Assembly: GCA_026399835.1 (NCBI GenBank)
Contig: JAPLQE010000057.1
Coordinates: forward strand, 1 to 64,000
From: Burkholderiales bacterium
Lineage (GTDB): Bacteria; Pseudomonadota; Gammaproteobacteria; Burkholderiales; Burkholderiaceae_E
Direction: 5' to 3'
Length of the DNA: 64,000 bases
Below are positions 42,478-50,403 of the stretch, one piece after another. The stretch's first letter is position 1. Each line of letters starts with the position of its first letter. The notes beneath the pieces were generated by a model. The model ran no database searches. It was not told the DNA's origin and saw only the letters and a program-made list of their open reading frames with translations. The position numbers and the translations under genes are program-made.

Positions 42478-43290
42478 ATGGCCCGTCGCCGCATCGACCC
42501 CCAGACGCTCGCCCTGCACGGCGTGCTGTGGGGACTCGCCGTCTGCGCGATCGCGCTGCTCCTCGCGCCGACGGTGATCGTCGTCGTGGTCTCGTTCACC
42601 AGCGGCTACTCGCTGCGATTCCCGCCGCCGGGCTACTCGCTGCAGTGGTACCAGGCGCTGCTCGATGCGTGGCAGCTGCACTTCGCCGCCGGCAACAGCC
42701 TGAAGGTCGCCGCGGCGACGACCGTCCTGTCGGTCGTGCTCGGCGTCGGCGGCGCGATGGGCATCTCCCGCTCCGCCACCTGGACGGCGCGCGTGCTCGA
42801 CTCGCTGTTCATGTCACCGCTGGTGCTGCCGGCGCTCGCCTTCGGCCTGTCGGCACTGATCTACTTCTCGCGGCTCGGGCTGCAGGTGTCGATGACGACA
42901 CTGGTGATCGGGCACACGGTGGTCTGCGTGCCCTACGTGGTGAGGACGACGGTGGCCGCGCTCGCGCAGCTGCCCGGCGCGCTGCTCGAGAGCTCGGAGA
43001 GCCTCGGCGCCAGCCGCTTCTACACCTTCCGCCACGTGACGCTGCCGCTGATCGCGCCGGGGGTGGCCGCCGGTGCGTTCATCGCCTTCATGTCCTCGTT
43101 CGACAACGTGCCGGTCTCGCTGTTCCTGCGCGACGCGAACACCGACATGCTGCCGATCCGGATGTGGGCGGACCTCGAGGGCAAGCTCGACGTGACGATC
43201 GCCGCGGTCTCGAGCGTGCTGATCGGCGTCACGCTGGTGCTGATCGTGGTGATGGAGCGACTGACCGGCATCAGCCGACGCATCCGCTGA
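42478..43290 (+). CDS. ABC transporter permease (PotC-like)
   Basis: Second channel subunit, 270 residues, six helices, with an EAA loop L-E-S-S-E-S-L-G-A-S-R-F-Y-T-F-R-H-V-T-L-P near residue 170 and the PotC-like region P-P-P-G-Y-S-L-Q-W-Y near 45. Last gene of the importer operon. Confidence 0.94.
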   Translation: MARRRIDPQTLALHGVLWGLAVCAIALLLAPTVIVVVVSFTSGYSLRFPPPGYSLQWYQALLDAWQLHFAAGNSLKVAAATTVLSVVLGVGGAMGISRSATWTARVLDSLFMSPLVLPALAFGLSALIYFSRLGLQVSMTTLVIGHTVVCVPYVVRTTVAALAQLPGALLESSESLGASRFYTFRHVTLPLIAPGVAAGAFIAFMSSFDNVPVSLFLRDANTDMLPIRMWADLEGKLDVTIAAVSSVLIGVTLVLIVVMERLTGISRRIR

Positions 43291-43324
43291 GAAGCCGTCT
43301 TCCCGGCTCCGCTTCGGCGGCCCC

Positions 43325-43501
43325 TCAGGCCCCGGCGGTCTGGGGCTGCGGCGACACGCTCACCGCGTCGCGTCCGCCGGTCTTGCTGCGGTACATCGCG
43401 CGATCGGTGCGGTCGATCGCGGCGGGCAGGGTCTCGTACCGGTCGATCGCGGCGCGCCGCCCGAAGGCCGTGCCGCGCGACGCGCCCGTGCCCAGCTGGC
43501 C
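43325..43501 (-). pseudogene. Remnant of a GGDEF-domain gene (C-terminal end only)
   Basis: Reading the minus strand to a TGA at 43325-43327 gives about 58 codons containing S-R-G-T-A-F-G, Y-E-T-L-P-A-A-I-D-R-T-D-R-A-M-Y-R-S-K and G-G-R-D-A-V. This is the last helix and strand of a diguanylate cyclase domain (the usual pattern ends A-D-x-A-L-Y-x-A-K-x-x-G-R-N). The rest of the domain, including the active site, is absent: the frame runs into the end of the dipeptidase gene. A deletion next to the dipeptidase is the simplest explanation. It occupies most of the gap 43291-43523. Confidence 0.75.
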
Positions 43502-43523
43502 CGCAGGCCCACGGCGCCGCGGA

Positions 43524-44963
43524 TCAGCGCACCGAAGCGACCACGCCCGCCACCGCGGCGGTCAGCCGCTTGCCTGCATCGATGTGCAGGAACTCGTTCG
43601 GGCCGTGCGCGTTGGACTGCGGCCCGAGCACGCCGGTGATCATGAACTGCGCGTCCGGGAACCGCTCGCCGAGCATGTTCATGAACGGGATCGTTCCGCC
43701 CTCGCCGATCCAGGCCGCCGGCCGCCCCCAGGCGGCCATCGACGCGGCGTCCGCGGCCTGCTTGAGCCACGGGGCGGTGGGCGGCGCGTTCCAGCCAGTG
43801 GCGCCGTGCGCGTCGGAGAAGCTCACGCGCGCGTTGTACGGCGGATCGGCCTCGAGCACGCGCTTCATCAGCGCCGCGGCGCGCTCGCCGTCGACGGTCG
43901 GCGGCAGCCGCAGCGACAGCTTCAGTGAAGTCTTCGGGCGCAGCACGTTGCCGGCCGACGCGATGCCCGGCAGGTGCTCGGCGCCGGTCACCGACAGCGC
44001 GGGCCGCCAGGTGCGGTTCAGGATCGCCTCGACCGGGTCGGTGGTCGTCGGCATGGAATGCGCGTGGGCATCCGGGCCGTGGTTGCAGCCGACCCACGGG
44101 AACTGCTTCCAGACGATGTCACCGAGGATCTCGCCGGCGGCGTGCGCCTGCTCGATGCGTTCCTGCGGGATCGGGGCGTGCAGCGCCTCGGGAATGAGGC
44201 GCCCGGTGTCGACGTCGTCGAGCCGGTTCAGCAGCTTGCGGGCGATCCGGAACGACGAGGGCACGAGCCCGCTCGCGTTGCCCGAGTGCACGCCCTCCTG
44301 CAGCACCTCCACGGTCAGCACGCCGCCCACCAGGCCGCGCAGCGAGGTGGTGACCCAGAGCTGCTCGTAGTTGCCGCAGCCCGAGTCCAGGCCGGCAACC
44401 AGCTGCACCTGGCCGAAGCGCGGCGCGAGCTTGGCGAGGTAGTCGGGCAGGTCCGGACTGCCGCTCTCCTCGCAGGTCTCGATCAGGCCGACGCAGCGCG
44501 GGCGCGCCACCTTGCGGGCGTCGAGCGCCTGGATGACGGTCAGCGCCGAGTACAGCGCATAGCCGTCGTCGGCCGCGCCGCGTCCGTACAGGCGACCGTT
44601 CTCGATCACCGGCTTCCAGGGGCCGAGGTCCTCGCGCCAGCCGGTCATCTCGGGCTGCTTGTCGAGGTGGCCGTAGAACAGCACCGTGCGGTCCTCGCCC
44701 AGGCCGTGGGTGGCCGGGACGTCGAAGAAGATGCAGGGGGTGCGGCCGTCGATCGAGATCACCTCGACCTTCAGGCCGGCGATCGGCTGCGCGCGCGCCC
44801 AGGCGGCGGCGGCCTCGATGGCGGCGGCGATGTGGCCGTGGGCGGCCCAGCTCGCGTCGAACGCCGGCGACTTGGCCGGCAGCTTCACGTACTCGACCAG
44901 GCGGGGCACGAGGTCCTCGTCCCACTTGGCGTCGATGATCGGGCGAAGGTCGGACAGGTTCAT
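43524..44963 (-). CDS. M20-family metallo-dipeptidase
   Basis: Zinc hydrolase of 479 residues, cytoplasmic. Ligands and catalytic residues of the family are visible: F-Y-G-H-L-D-K-Q-P, A-D-D-G-Y-A-L-Y, T-C-E-E-S-G-S-P-D, and the late His in N-A-H-G-P-N-E-F-L-H. Length and motifs fit dipeptidases of the carnosinase-like branch. It is divergent from the alkylsulfatase-like gene; a TATCAT -10 word for this gene lies at 44991-44996 (reverse strand). Confidence 0.93.
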   Translation of the reverse strand: MNLSDLRPIIDAKWDEDLVPRLVEYVKLPAKSPAFDASWAAHGHIAAAIEAAAAWARAQPIAGLKVEVISIDGRTPCIFFDVPATHGLGEDRTVLFYGHLDKQPEMTGWREDLGPWKPVIENGRLYGRGAADDGYALYSALTVIQALDARKVARPRCVGLIETCEESGSPDLPDYLAKLAPRFGQVQLVAGLDSGCGNYEQLWVTTSLRGLVGGVLTVEVLQEGVHSGNASGLVPSSFRIARKLLNRLDDVDTGRLIPEALHAPIPQERIEQAHAAGEILGDIVWKQFPWVGCNHGPDAHAHSMPTTTDPVEAILNRTWRPALSVTGAEHLPGIASAGNVLRPKTSLKLSLRLPPTVDGERAAALMKRVLEADPPYNARVSFSDAHGATGWNAPPTAPWLKQAADAASMAAWGRPAAWIGEGGTIPFMNMLGERFPDAQFMITGVLGPQSNAHGPNEFLHIDAGKRLTAAVAGVVASVR

Positions 44964-44990
44964 CTCGGAGGGCTCCAGGTCGGTCGGTCG

Positions 44991-45059
44991 ATGATAGCGG
45001 CAATCCCGGACCGCACGGCCTGCACCCGACGAGCGCGCGCCGGGGCCGCCGCCTATACT
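44991..45059. promoter_or_regulatory. Divergent promoters, dipeptidase and hydrolase
   Basis: In the 118-base divergent gap (44964-45081), TATCAT reads leftward (44991-44996) and TATACT reads rightward (45054-45059), each five of six to the -10 consensus and each within 35 bases of the respective start. Matching -35 hexamers are weak. Confidence 0.4.
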
Positions 45060-45081
45060 CGGCGCGGTCACGCCGAAGCCG

Positions 45082-46899
45082 ATGAGCCCCCGCCGCCCCC
45101 GCCCGCCCCGCATCGCCCCCGGTCTCGCCCGGGCCGGCGCGGTGCTGCTCGGCGCCGCCGCACTGATCGCAGCGGTCGCCTCGCTGCTCGGCTGGCCGCA
45201 CCGCGAGCGCGCGCCGCGCCCGGTTGCCGCGAGCGCCGCCGCGGACCCGCCCGGGACCGGCGCCGAGCATCCGGCGCTGGCCCGCCTGCGCGCGCACTCG
45301 CGCGAGTTCGAGCCGACACTGCTGAAGGTGGTCGACGGGGTGCACGTCGCCGTCGGCGACGGCCTGGCCAACTCGATCCTGATCGAGGGCACCGACGCCG
45401 CGATCGTCGTCGACACGATGGAGAGCGCCGAGGCCGCGACCAAGGTGCTCGCGCGCTTTCGCACCGTCACCGGCAAGCCGGTGCGCACCCTCGTCTACAC
45501 GCACTTCCACCCCGACCACACCTTCGGCGCCTCGGTGTTCGCCGAGGGCCGCCCGGTCGAGGTGATCGCGCACGAGCGCACCGACGCCCTGCTCGACGAG
45601 GTGATGGACCTCGTGTCGCCGACGATCTATCCGCGCAGCATGCGTCAGTTCGGCACGCACCTGCCGCCGGACAAGGTGCCGAACGCCGGCATCGGCCCCC
45701 GCCTGGACTATGTCGAGGGCCGCAACCGGATCGCGCTGCTGCGCCCGACACGCGCGTTCGCCGAGTCGCTCGACCTCGAGGTCGCGGGGGTGCGCATGCA
45801 GCTGCGCCACGCGCCCGGCGAGACCGAGGACCAGCTCTTCGTGTGGCTGCCCGATTCGCGCGTGCTGCTCGCGGCCGACAACCTGTACCGCTCGTTCCCG
45901 AACCTGTACGCGATCCGCGGCACGCCCTACCGCGACGTGCGCCGCTGGATCGCGAGCCTCGACGCGATGCGCGCGCTGCGGCCCGCGCACCTGGTGCCGA
46001 GCCACACGCGCCCGATCTCCGGCGAGGCCGAGGTCATGCGCGTGCTGACCGACTACCGCGACGCGATCCAGTTCGTCCATGACCAGACGATCCGCTGGAT
46101 GAACGCCGGCCTGTCGCCCGACGAGATCGTCGAGCGGGTGAAGCTGCCGCCCCATCTCGCAGCGAGCCCCTGGCTCGCCGAACACTACGGCCGCGTCGAC
46201 TGGAGCGTGCGCTCGATCCATGCCGGCCAGGTCGGCTGGTTCGACGGCACCGCCGCCCGCCTCTTCCCGCTGCCGCCGGAGGAGCGTGCGCGCAGGCTCC
46301 AGGCGCTGGCCGGCAGCGGCCGCACGCTCGCGCAGGAGGCCGAGCGCGCGCTGGCCGCGGGCGAGCTGCAGTGGGCCGCCGAGATGGCCGACGCGGCGCT
46401 CCGGCTCGCCCCGAACGATGCCGGCCCGCGCGCGACGCAGGCCCGTGCGCTCGCGGCCATGGCCGACCGCCAGGAGAGCGCCAACGCGCGCAACTACCTG
46501 CTGACCGCCGCCGGCGAGCTCAGGGGCGAGATCGCGATCGCACGCCGCGACCCGACGAAGCTGCCGCTCGAGCAGCTGCACGCCTTCCCGATCGGCGGCT
46601 TCATGCGCGGCATGGCGGTGCGCCTGCGGGCCGAGGAGGCGCTCGAGACCGAGCGCACGATCGGCTTCGAGTTCACCGACATCGGCCGCCACTGGACGCT
46701 CGCCGTGCGACGCGGCGTCGCCGAGGTCCGCGAGGGGCGCGCCGCGCAGGCCGATGCGCGGCTCGCGCTGAGCGCCGACCGCTGGAAGGAGATCGCCGCG
46801 GGCGTGCGCGGCCTGCCGGCGGCGCTCGCCACCGGCGAGGCGAAGCTCGAAGGCTCGCCCATCGCGCTGATCGCGACGCTGCGGCTGTTCCGCGAGTGA
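45082..46899 (+). CDS. Alkylsulfatase-like metallo-beta-lactamase-fold hydrolase
   Basis: Resembles SdsA1-type alkylsulfatases, which cleave sulfate from long-chain alcohols. The 605-residue protein has a signal or anchor helix (about 18-38), the metal-binding domain with T-H-F-H-P-D-H-T-F-G (about 135-144), H-A-P-G-E-T-E-D (second metal site) and P-S-H-T-R-P, then the helical dimerisation domain (about 385-490) and a C-terminal SCP2-like domain. Order and length fit the family well. The actual substrate is unknown. Its stop overlaps the GTG of an MFS transporter. Confidence 0.88.
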   Translation: MSPRRPRPPRIAPGLARAGAVLLGAAALIAAVASLLGWPHRERAPRPVAASAAADPPGTGAEHPALARLRAHSREFEPTLLKVVDGVHVAVGDGLANSILIEGTDAAIVVDTMESAEAATKVLARFRTVTGKPVRTLVYTHFHPDHTFGASVFAEGRPVEVIAHERTDALLDEVMDLVSPTIYPRSMRQFGTHLPPDKVPNAGIGPRLDYVEGRNRIALLRPTRAFAESLDLEVAGVRMQLRHAPGETEDQLFVWLPDSRVLLAADNLYRSFPNLYAIRGTPYRDVRRWIASLDAMRALRPAHLVPSHTRPISGEAEVMRVLTDYRDAIQFVHDQTIRWMNAGLSPDEIVERVKLPPHLAASPWLAEHYGRVDWSVRSIHAGQVGWFDGTAARLFPLPPEERARRLQALAGSGRTLAQEAERALAAGELQWAAEMADAALRLAPNDAGPRATQARALAAMADRQESANARNYLLTAAGELRGEIAIARRDPTKLPLEQLHAFPIGGFMRGMAVRLRAEEALETERTIGFEFTDIGRHWTLAVRRGVAEVREGRAAQADARLALSADRWKEIAAGVRGLPAALATGEAKLEGSPIALIATLRLFRE

Positions 46900-48143
46900 G
46901 CGCGACGGGCGTGGCGCAGGGCACCGCGCCGGCGACGCGGCCGCGGCTCGCGCTCGCGGCCACGATGGCGGTCCAGGCGATGGCCACCGTCGCGATGACC
47001 GCGCCGTCCGTGCTGGCCCCGGTCGTCGCGCCCTTGCTCGGGGTGCCGCCGCAGCGCGTCGGCTGGTTCGTCGGGCTGGCCTACTTCGCCGCGATGTTCT
47101 CCGGGCTGGTGGTGGGCCCGCACATCGCGCGGCTCGGTGCGATCCGCCTGAGCCGCGCGGCGCTGCTCGCCGGCGCGACCGGCCTGTCGCTCGCCGCGCT
47201 CGGCGCCACCAGCGCCGCGTGGCTCGTGATGCTGGCGCTGGCCGCGATCGCGATCGGCACCGGCTACGGCGTCCCGAACCCGGCCGCATCGATGGTCCTC
47301 GCCACGCATGCGCCGCCGACGCGCCGCGGCCTGTACTTCTCGATCAAGCAGACCGGCGTGCCGATCGGCGTCGGGCTGGCCGGCCTCACGGTGCCGGCCC
47401 TGATCGCGGTGATGCCCTGGACCTGGGCCCTCTGGGTGCTCGCGCTCGCCTGCGTCGCGCTGGCGGCCGCGCTCGGGCCGGCCGGCGTGCTGGAGCGGCG
47501 TGTGCCGGGCGCGCGGGTCGCCGCCGCCTCGACGGGCGCAGCGCTGCGCGCCGCGCTGGCGCCGCTCGGACGCGTGTGGCGCGAGCCCGCGCTGCGCCGC
47601 CTGGGCGTGGCCTCGCTCGCCTTCTCGATGACGCAGCTGTGCTTCGTCACCTTCCTGGTGTCCACGCTCAAGCTCGAACACGGCCTGACGCTGGCCGCGG
47701 CGGCCGGCGTGCTGTCGGTCTCGCAGGTGCTGAGCGTCGGCTGCCGGGTGCTGTGGGGCCAGGTCGCCGACCGCTGGGTGCCGCCGCTGCGGCTGCTCGC
47801 GGTGCTGGGCCTGACGATGGCCGCCTCGGCCACCCTGCTCGGCCTGCTGCCGACGGACGCGCCGCGCTGGACGCTGATGGCGGCCGCACTCGCCTGCGCC
47901 GCCACCTCGATGGCCTGGAACGGCGTGTACTTCGCCGAGCTCGCGCACCGGGTGCGCGCCGAGGAGCTCGGCGAGGTCACCGGCGGCACCCAGTTCCTGA
48001 CGTTCTGCGGCGCGATGGCCGGGCCGGTCGGCTTCGCGTCGCTGGTCGGCGTGACCGGCAGCCACGGCGCGACCTACGTGGTGATGGCGGCCGCGCCGCT
48101 GGCGGTGGGGGTCTGGCTGTGGGTGGCGTCCGGCGAACGCTGA
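46896..48143 (+). CDS. MFS transporter
   Basis: Major facilitator permease of 415 residues with about 12 hydrophobic segments. The loop between helices 2 and 3 (G-P-H-I-A-R-L-G-A-I-R) is a degenerate MFS motif. GTG at 46896 overlaps the hydrolase stop (GTGA), so the two are translationally coupled and the transporter may import the hydrolase substrate or export a product. Converges on the MATE gene with 4 bases between the stops. Confidence 0.9.
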   Translation: MSATGVAQGTAPATRPRLALAATMAVQAMATVAMTAPSVLAPVVAPLLGVPPQRVGWFVGLAYFAAMFSGLVVGPHIARLGAIRLSRAALLAGATGLSLAALGATSAAWLVMLALAAIAIGTGYGVPNPAASMVLATHAPPTRRGLYFSIKQTGVPIGVGLAGLTVPALIAVMPWTWALWVLALACVALAAALGPAGVLERRVPGARVAAASTGAALRAALAPLGRVWREPALRRLGVASLAFSMTQLCFVTFLVSTLKLEHGLTLAAAAGVLSVSQVLSVGCRVLWGQVADRWVPPLRLLAVLGLTMAASATLLGLLPTDAPRWTLMAAALACAATSMAWNGVYFAELAHRVRAEELGEVTGGTQFLTFCGAMAGPVGFASLVGVTGSHGATYVVMAAAPLAVGVWLWVASGER

Positions 48144-48147
48144 CGCC

Positions 48148-49599
48148 TCAGCCCAGCGAGAATTGCCGCCAGCGACCCGAGCGCCAGCGCCATGCGAGCG
48201 TGGTGCCGAGCAGGCCGATGTAGACCACCGCGGCGATCCAGCCGCCGACCGCACCCCAGCCCGCGCCCGGCGCCCACGCGACCCAGCCCTCGCCGGGCGC
48301 GAACGCCAGCAGGTGGACCAGCGGCACGAAGAGCCCCCAGGCGAGCACGAGCAGCGCCAGCGCCGGGAAGCGGGTGTCGCCGGCGCCGCGCAGGCAGAAG
48401 CCGCAGCCGATGTTGAGGCCGTCGAAGAACTGGTAGGCGGCGCCGATCCAGATCAGCGTCGTGCCCAGCGCGATCACCGCGCCGGCCTGCGGGTCGGCGG
48501 CGGAGACGAACTGCGGCAGCAGCCACGGCCCGGCGATGGCCAGCATGAAGCCGGTGACGAACATGTAGCCGACCGACAGCACGATCGTGCGGTCGCCGAC
48601 CCGCCTCGCCCAGTCGCGGTCGCCCGCGCCGATCGACTGCCCGACCAGCGTCGTGCCGGCCATGCCCAGGCCGACCGCCGGCATGTAGGCGATCGAGGTC
48701 AGCATCATCACGATCTGGCTCGCCGCCCCGGGCACCGCGCCCAGACGCGTGAGCATCGCCTGGAAGGCGGCGAGACCGAGGATGTCGAAGGCGATCGACA
48801 GGCCGACCGGCAGGCCCACGGTCACTGTCGCGACGATCGAGTGCAAGCGCGGGCGCCACATCCGCGCCGACGCGTAGTGACGCCGGTAGTGCCCGCCCAG
48901 GAACACCGCCATCGCGATCGCCAGGCCGGCGCAGATCGAAAGCGTGGTCGCCCAGGCCGCACCGGCCACGCCGAGTCCGAGGCCGAACATCAGCCACTCG
49001 TTGAGGCCGGCATTGAGCACCGCCACGACCGCGTTGATCGCGAGCGCGCGCCGCACGTGGCCCACGCCGTTGAAGAATGACAGCACCGACCACAGCGCGA
49101 TCGCAGCGCCCCCGCCCAGCATCCGCGGGCCCCAGTACTCGACCGACATCGCGCGCAGCTCGGGCGGCAGGCCGAGCCAGGGCACGACCCAGGGGCCGGC
49201 CCAGGCGATGGCGGCGAACACCGGCACCAGCGCCAGCGATGCCCACAGGCCCGACCAGGCGGCGAGCGCGGCGCGGTGCCCACGGCCGCCGCCGTAGGCC
49301 TGCGCCGCGAAGGCCTGCACGACCATGCCCACGCCGCCGAGCAGCAGCAGCGACCCGAGCACGATCCAGTAGACGCCGCCCACCGCCGCGACCGCCTGCG
49401 ACGAGATGCGGCCGATGAACCAGGTGTCGGTGAGGTTGAGGACGGCCTGCAGGCTCGAGTTGACGAACAGCGGCAGCGCGAGCGCGACGATGGCGCGGCC
49501 GTCGACGCGCGCACGGCCCTGCGCGTCGACGCGCCGGGCCGGCAGCCGCCCGGGCGCTCCGATCGCCGGCTCAGCGTTCGAGAAGCGTTCGCTTCCCAT
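48148..49599 (-). CDS. MATE-family efflux transporter
   Basis: Cation-coupled multidrug exporter of the NorM branch, 483 residues with about 12 membrane segments in two homologous halves. The start of the first half has the family pattern A-L-P-L-F-V-N-S-S-L-Q-A-V-L-N-L-T-D-T-W-F-I-G. The second half has V-G-L-P-V-G-L-S-I-A-F and M-A-G-T-T-L-V-G-Q-S-I-G-A-G. The gene is the last before the lower-GC restriction island. Confidence 0.93.
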   Translation of the reverse strand: MGSERFSNAEPAIGAPGRLPARRVDAQGRARVDGRAIVALALPLFVNSSLQAVLNLTDTWFIGRISSQAVAAVGGVYWIVLGSLLLLGGVGMVVQAFAAQAYGGGRGHRAALAAWSGLWASLALVPVFAAIAWAGPWVVPWLGLPPELRAMSVEYWGPRMLGGGAAIALWSVLSFFNGVGHVRRALAINAVVAVLNAGLNEWLMFGLGLGVAGAAWATTLSICAGLAIAMAVFLGGHYRRHYASARMWRPRLHSIVATVTVGLPVGLSIAFDILGLAAFQAMLTRLGAVPGAASQIVMMLTSIAYMPAVGLGMAGTTLVGQSIGAGDRDWARRVGDRTIVLSVGYMFVTGFMLAIAGPWLLPQFVSAADPQAGAVIALGTTLIWIGAAYQFFDGLNIGCGFCLRGAGDTRFPALALLVLAWGLFVPLVHLLAFAPGEGWVAWAPGAGWGAVGGWIAAVVYIGLLGTTLAWRWRSGRWRQFSLG

Positions 49600-49628
49600 C
49601 TGAACTTATCTGAGGCGATGCTTCGCGG

Positions 49629-49719
49629 GCGAGAGCCAATCCGGTATCACGGATGCGGGGGTTTGCAGATTCCAGCAGGCCCCTGGAGACGCATGTGGCC
49701 GTGACTCTGGGGCTCTCGC
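49629..49719. repeat. Inverted repeat at the island's left edge
   Basis: GCGAGAGCC (49629-49637) and GGCTCTCGC (49711-49719) are perfect 9-base inverted arms, 73 bases apart, in the 205-base gap 49600-49804. An internal palindrome TGCCTCAGGCA (49731-49741) follows. No gene is visible here. Confidence 0.45.
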
Positions 49720-49774
49720 GCATGTTCGAATGCCTCAGGCATGTATGCAGTTCACGGATAAGTTCTAGGTCCGA

Positions 49775-49788
49775 ACCCTGTAAAGGGT
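49775..49788 (-). terminator. Small hairpin past the restriction operon
   Basis: ACCCT-GTAA-AGGGT (49775-49788) lies 17 bases after the last stop of the minus-strand restriction operon. The stem is only five bases and no T-run follows on that strand, so it is a weak candidate terminator. Confidence 0.35.
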
Positions 49789-49802
49789 CTTTGCCAAGGC
49801 GT

Positions 49803-49812
49803 CCCTACTGGC
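49803..49812. repeat. 10-base direct repeat, left copy
   Basis: CCCTACTGGC at 49803-49812 recurs in the same orientation at 52993-53002. The two copies enclose all three restriction-island genes. The left copy overlaps the stop of the third gene. Confidence 0.45.
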
Positions 49813-50371
49813 CGAAGGCCCGCTTCACCTCACGCCGCATCCGCGCGTTGACCTCGCCCATTCGGAAACCTTTCCCCGACGGATCAACCAAGGTGAAGTA
49901 CCGTCCGAGGACAGTCCTAAGGTTCGCAGTTCGAAGCTCACCGAGAGTGCCCATCCCGTTGAGACAGCATCCAGTTTGGTCAAGAACGAGTTCAACGCGG
50001 ATGGCGTTGTCGGCATCGACCTTCGACACGACCATCCTAACCGGGCCGCTTGGTTTGCCCACGGACCCCAACGCGATTCCTGGCCCACAAGGCGCCAACG
50101 CTTTCAGGAGGAACTCGAAGATGGACGCCAGATCGGCCTTTTGTCCGGCGCCTCTTCGTCCTCGATCTGTTACATCCACTGCGATGCTGAGGCCGACGAC
50201 AGGGGCCGTATCGTCGCGAGTTCCTGCTCTCAGGACCTCCTTCATTGCGGGCGGAGAGAGGTCTCGGAGGGCCTTCACGGGGCCGTCTACAGCGTGCGAT
50301 CCGAGGAACACCGAGAGTACCCGGCCGGTGAATCCACAGGACGCTTCAAAGGTGCTCGCTTTCAGTTCCAC
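49805..50371 (-). CDS. Unknown third gene of the restriction operon
   Basis: Not recognised. A 188-residue product (GTG at 50371 with GGAAG ahead; the frame stays open further upstream to 50431, where it would overlap the endonuclease gene). Features: E-L-K-A-S-T-F-E-A-S-C-G-F, a helix with K-A-D-L-A-S-I-F-E-F-L-L-K-A-L-A, a strand V-R-M-V-V-S-K-V-D-A-D-N, and a basic end M-R-R-E-V-K-R-A-F-G-Q. There is no membrane segment. A-T-richer codons, as in the other two island genes, support it as a real gene of the same origin. A competing open frame on the plus strand (49653-50534) has no recognisable protein character. Confidence 0.6.
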   Translation of the reverse strand: MELKASTFEASCGFTGRVLSVFLGSHAVDGPVKALRDLSPPAMKEVLRAGTRDDTAPVVGLSIAVDVTDRGRRGAGQKADLASIFEFLLKALAPCGPGIALGSVGKPSGPVRMVVSKVDADNAIRVELVLDQTGCCLNGMGTLGELRTANLRTVLGRYFTLVDPSGKGFRMGEVNARMRREVKRAFGQ

Positions 50372-50403
50372 GTCTTCCGTCCCCCGTGCAACGAACAGCA
50401 GAG

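Noticed and set aside
44119-47289. A 1056-codon open frame on the minus strand across the dipeptidase and alkylsulfatase genes
   Set aside because: It is Arg/Pro/Ala-rich with no recognisable motif and lies antisense or out of frame to genes with clear domains; long antisense frames are expected at this GC content.
49766-49780. GGTCCGAACCC, resembling a tRNA T-arm, at the island's left edge
   Set aside because: The flanks do not form a T-stem and no acceptor or anticodon arm can be drawn, so it is not a tRNA or an obvious tRNA-derived attachment site.
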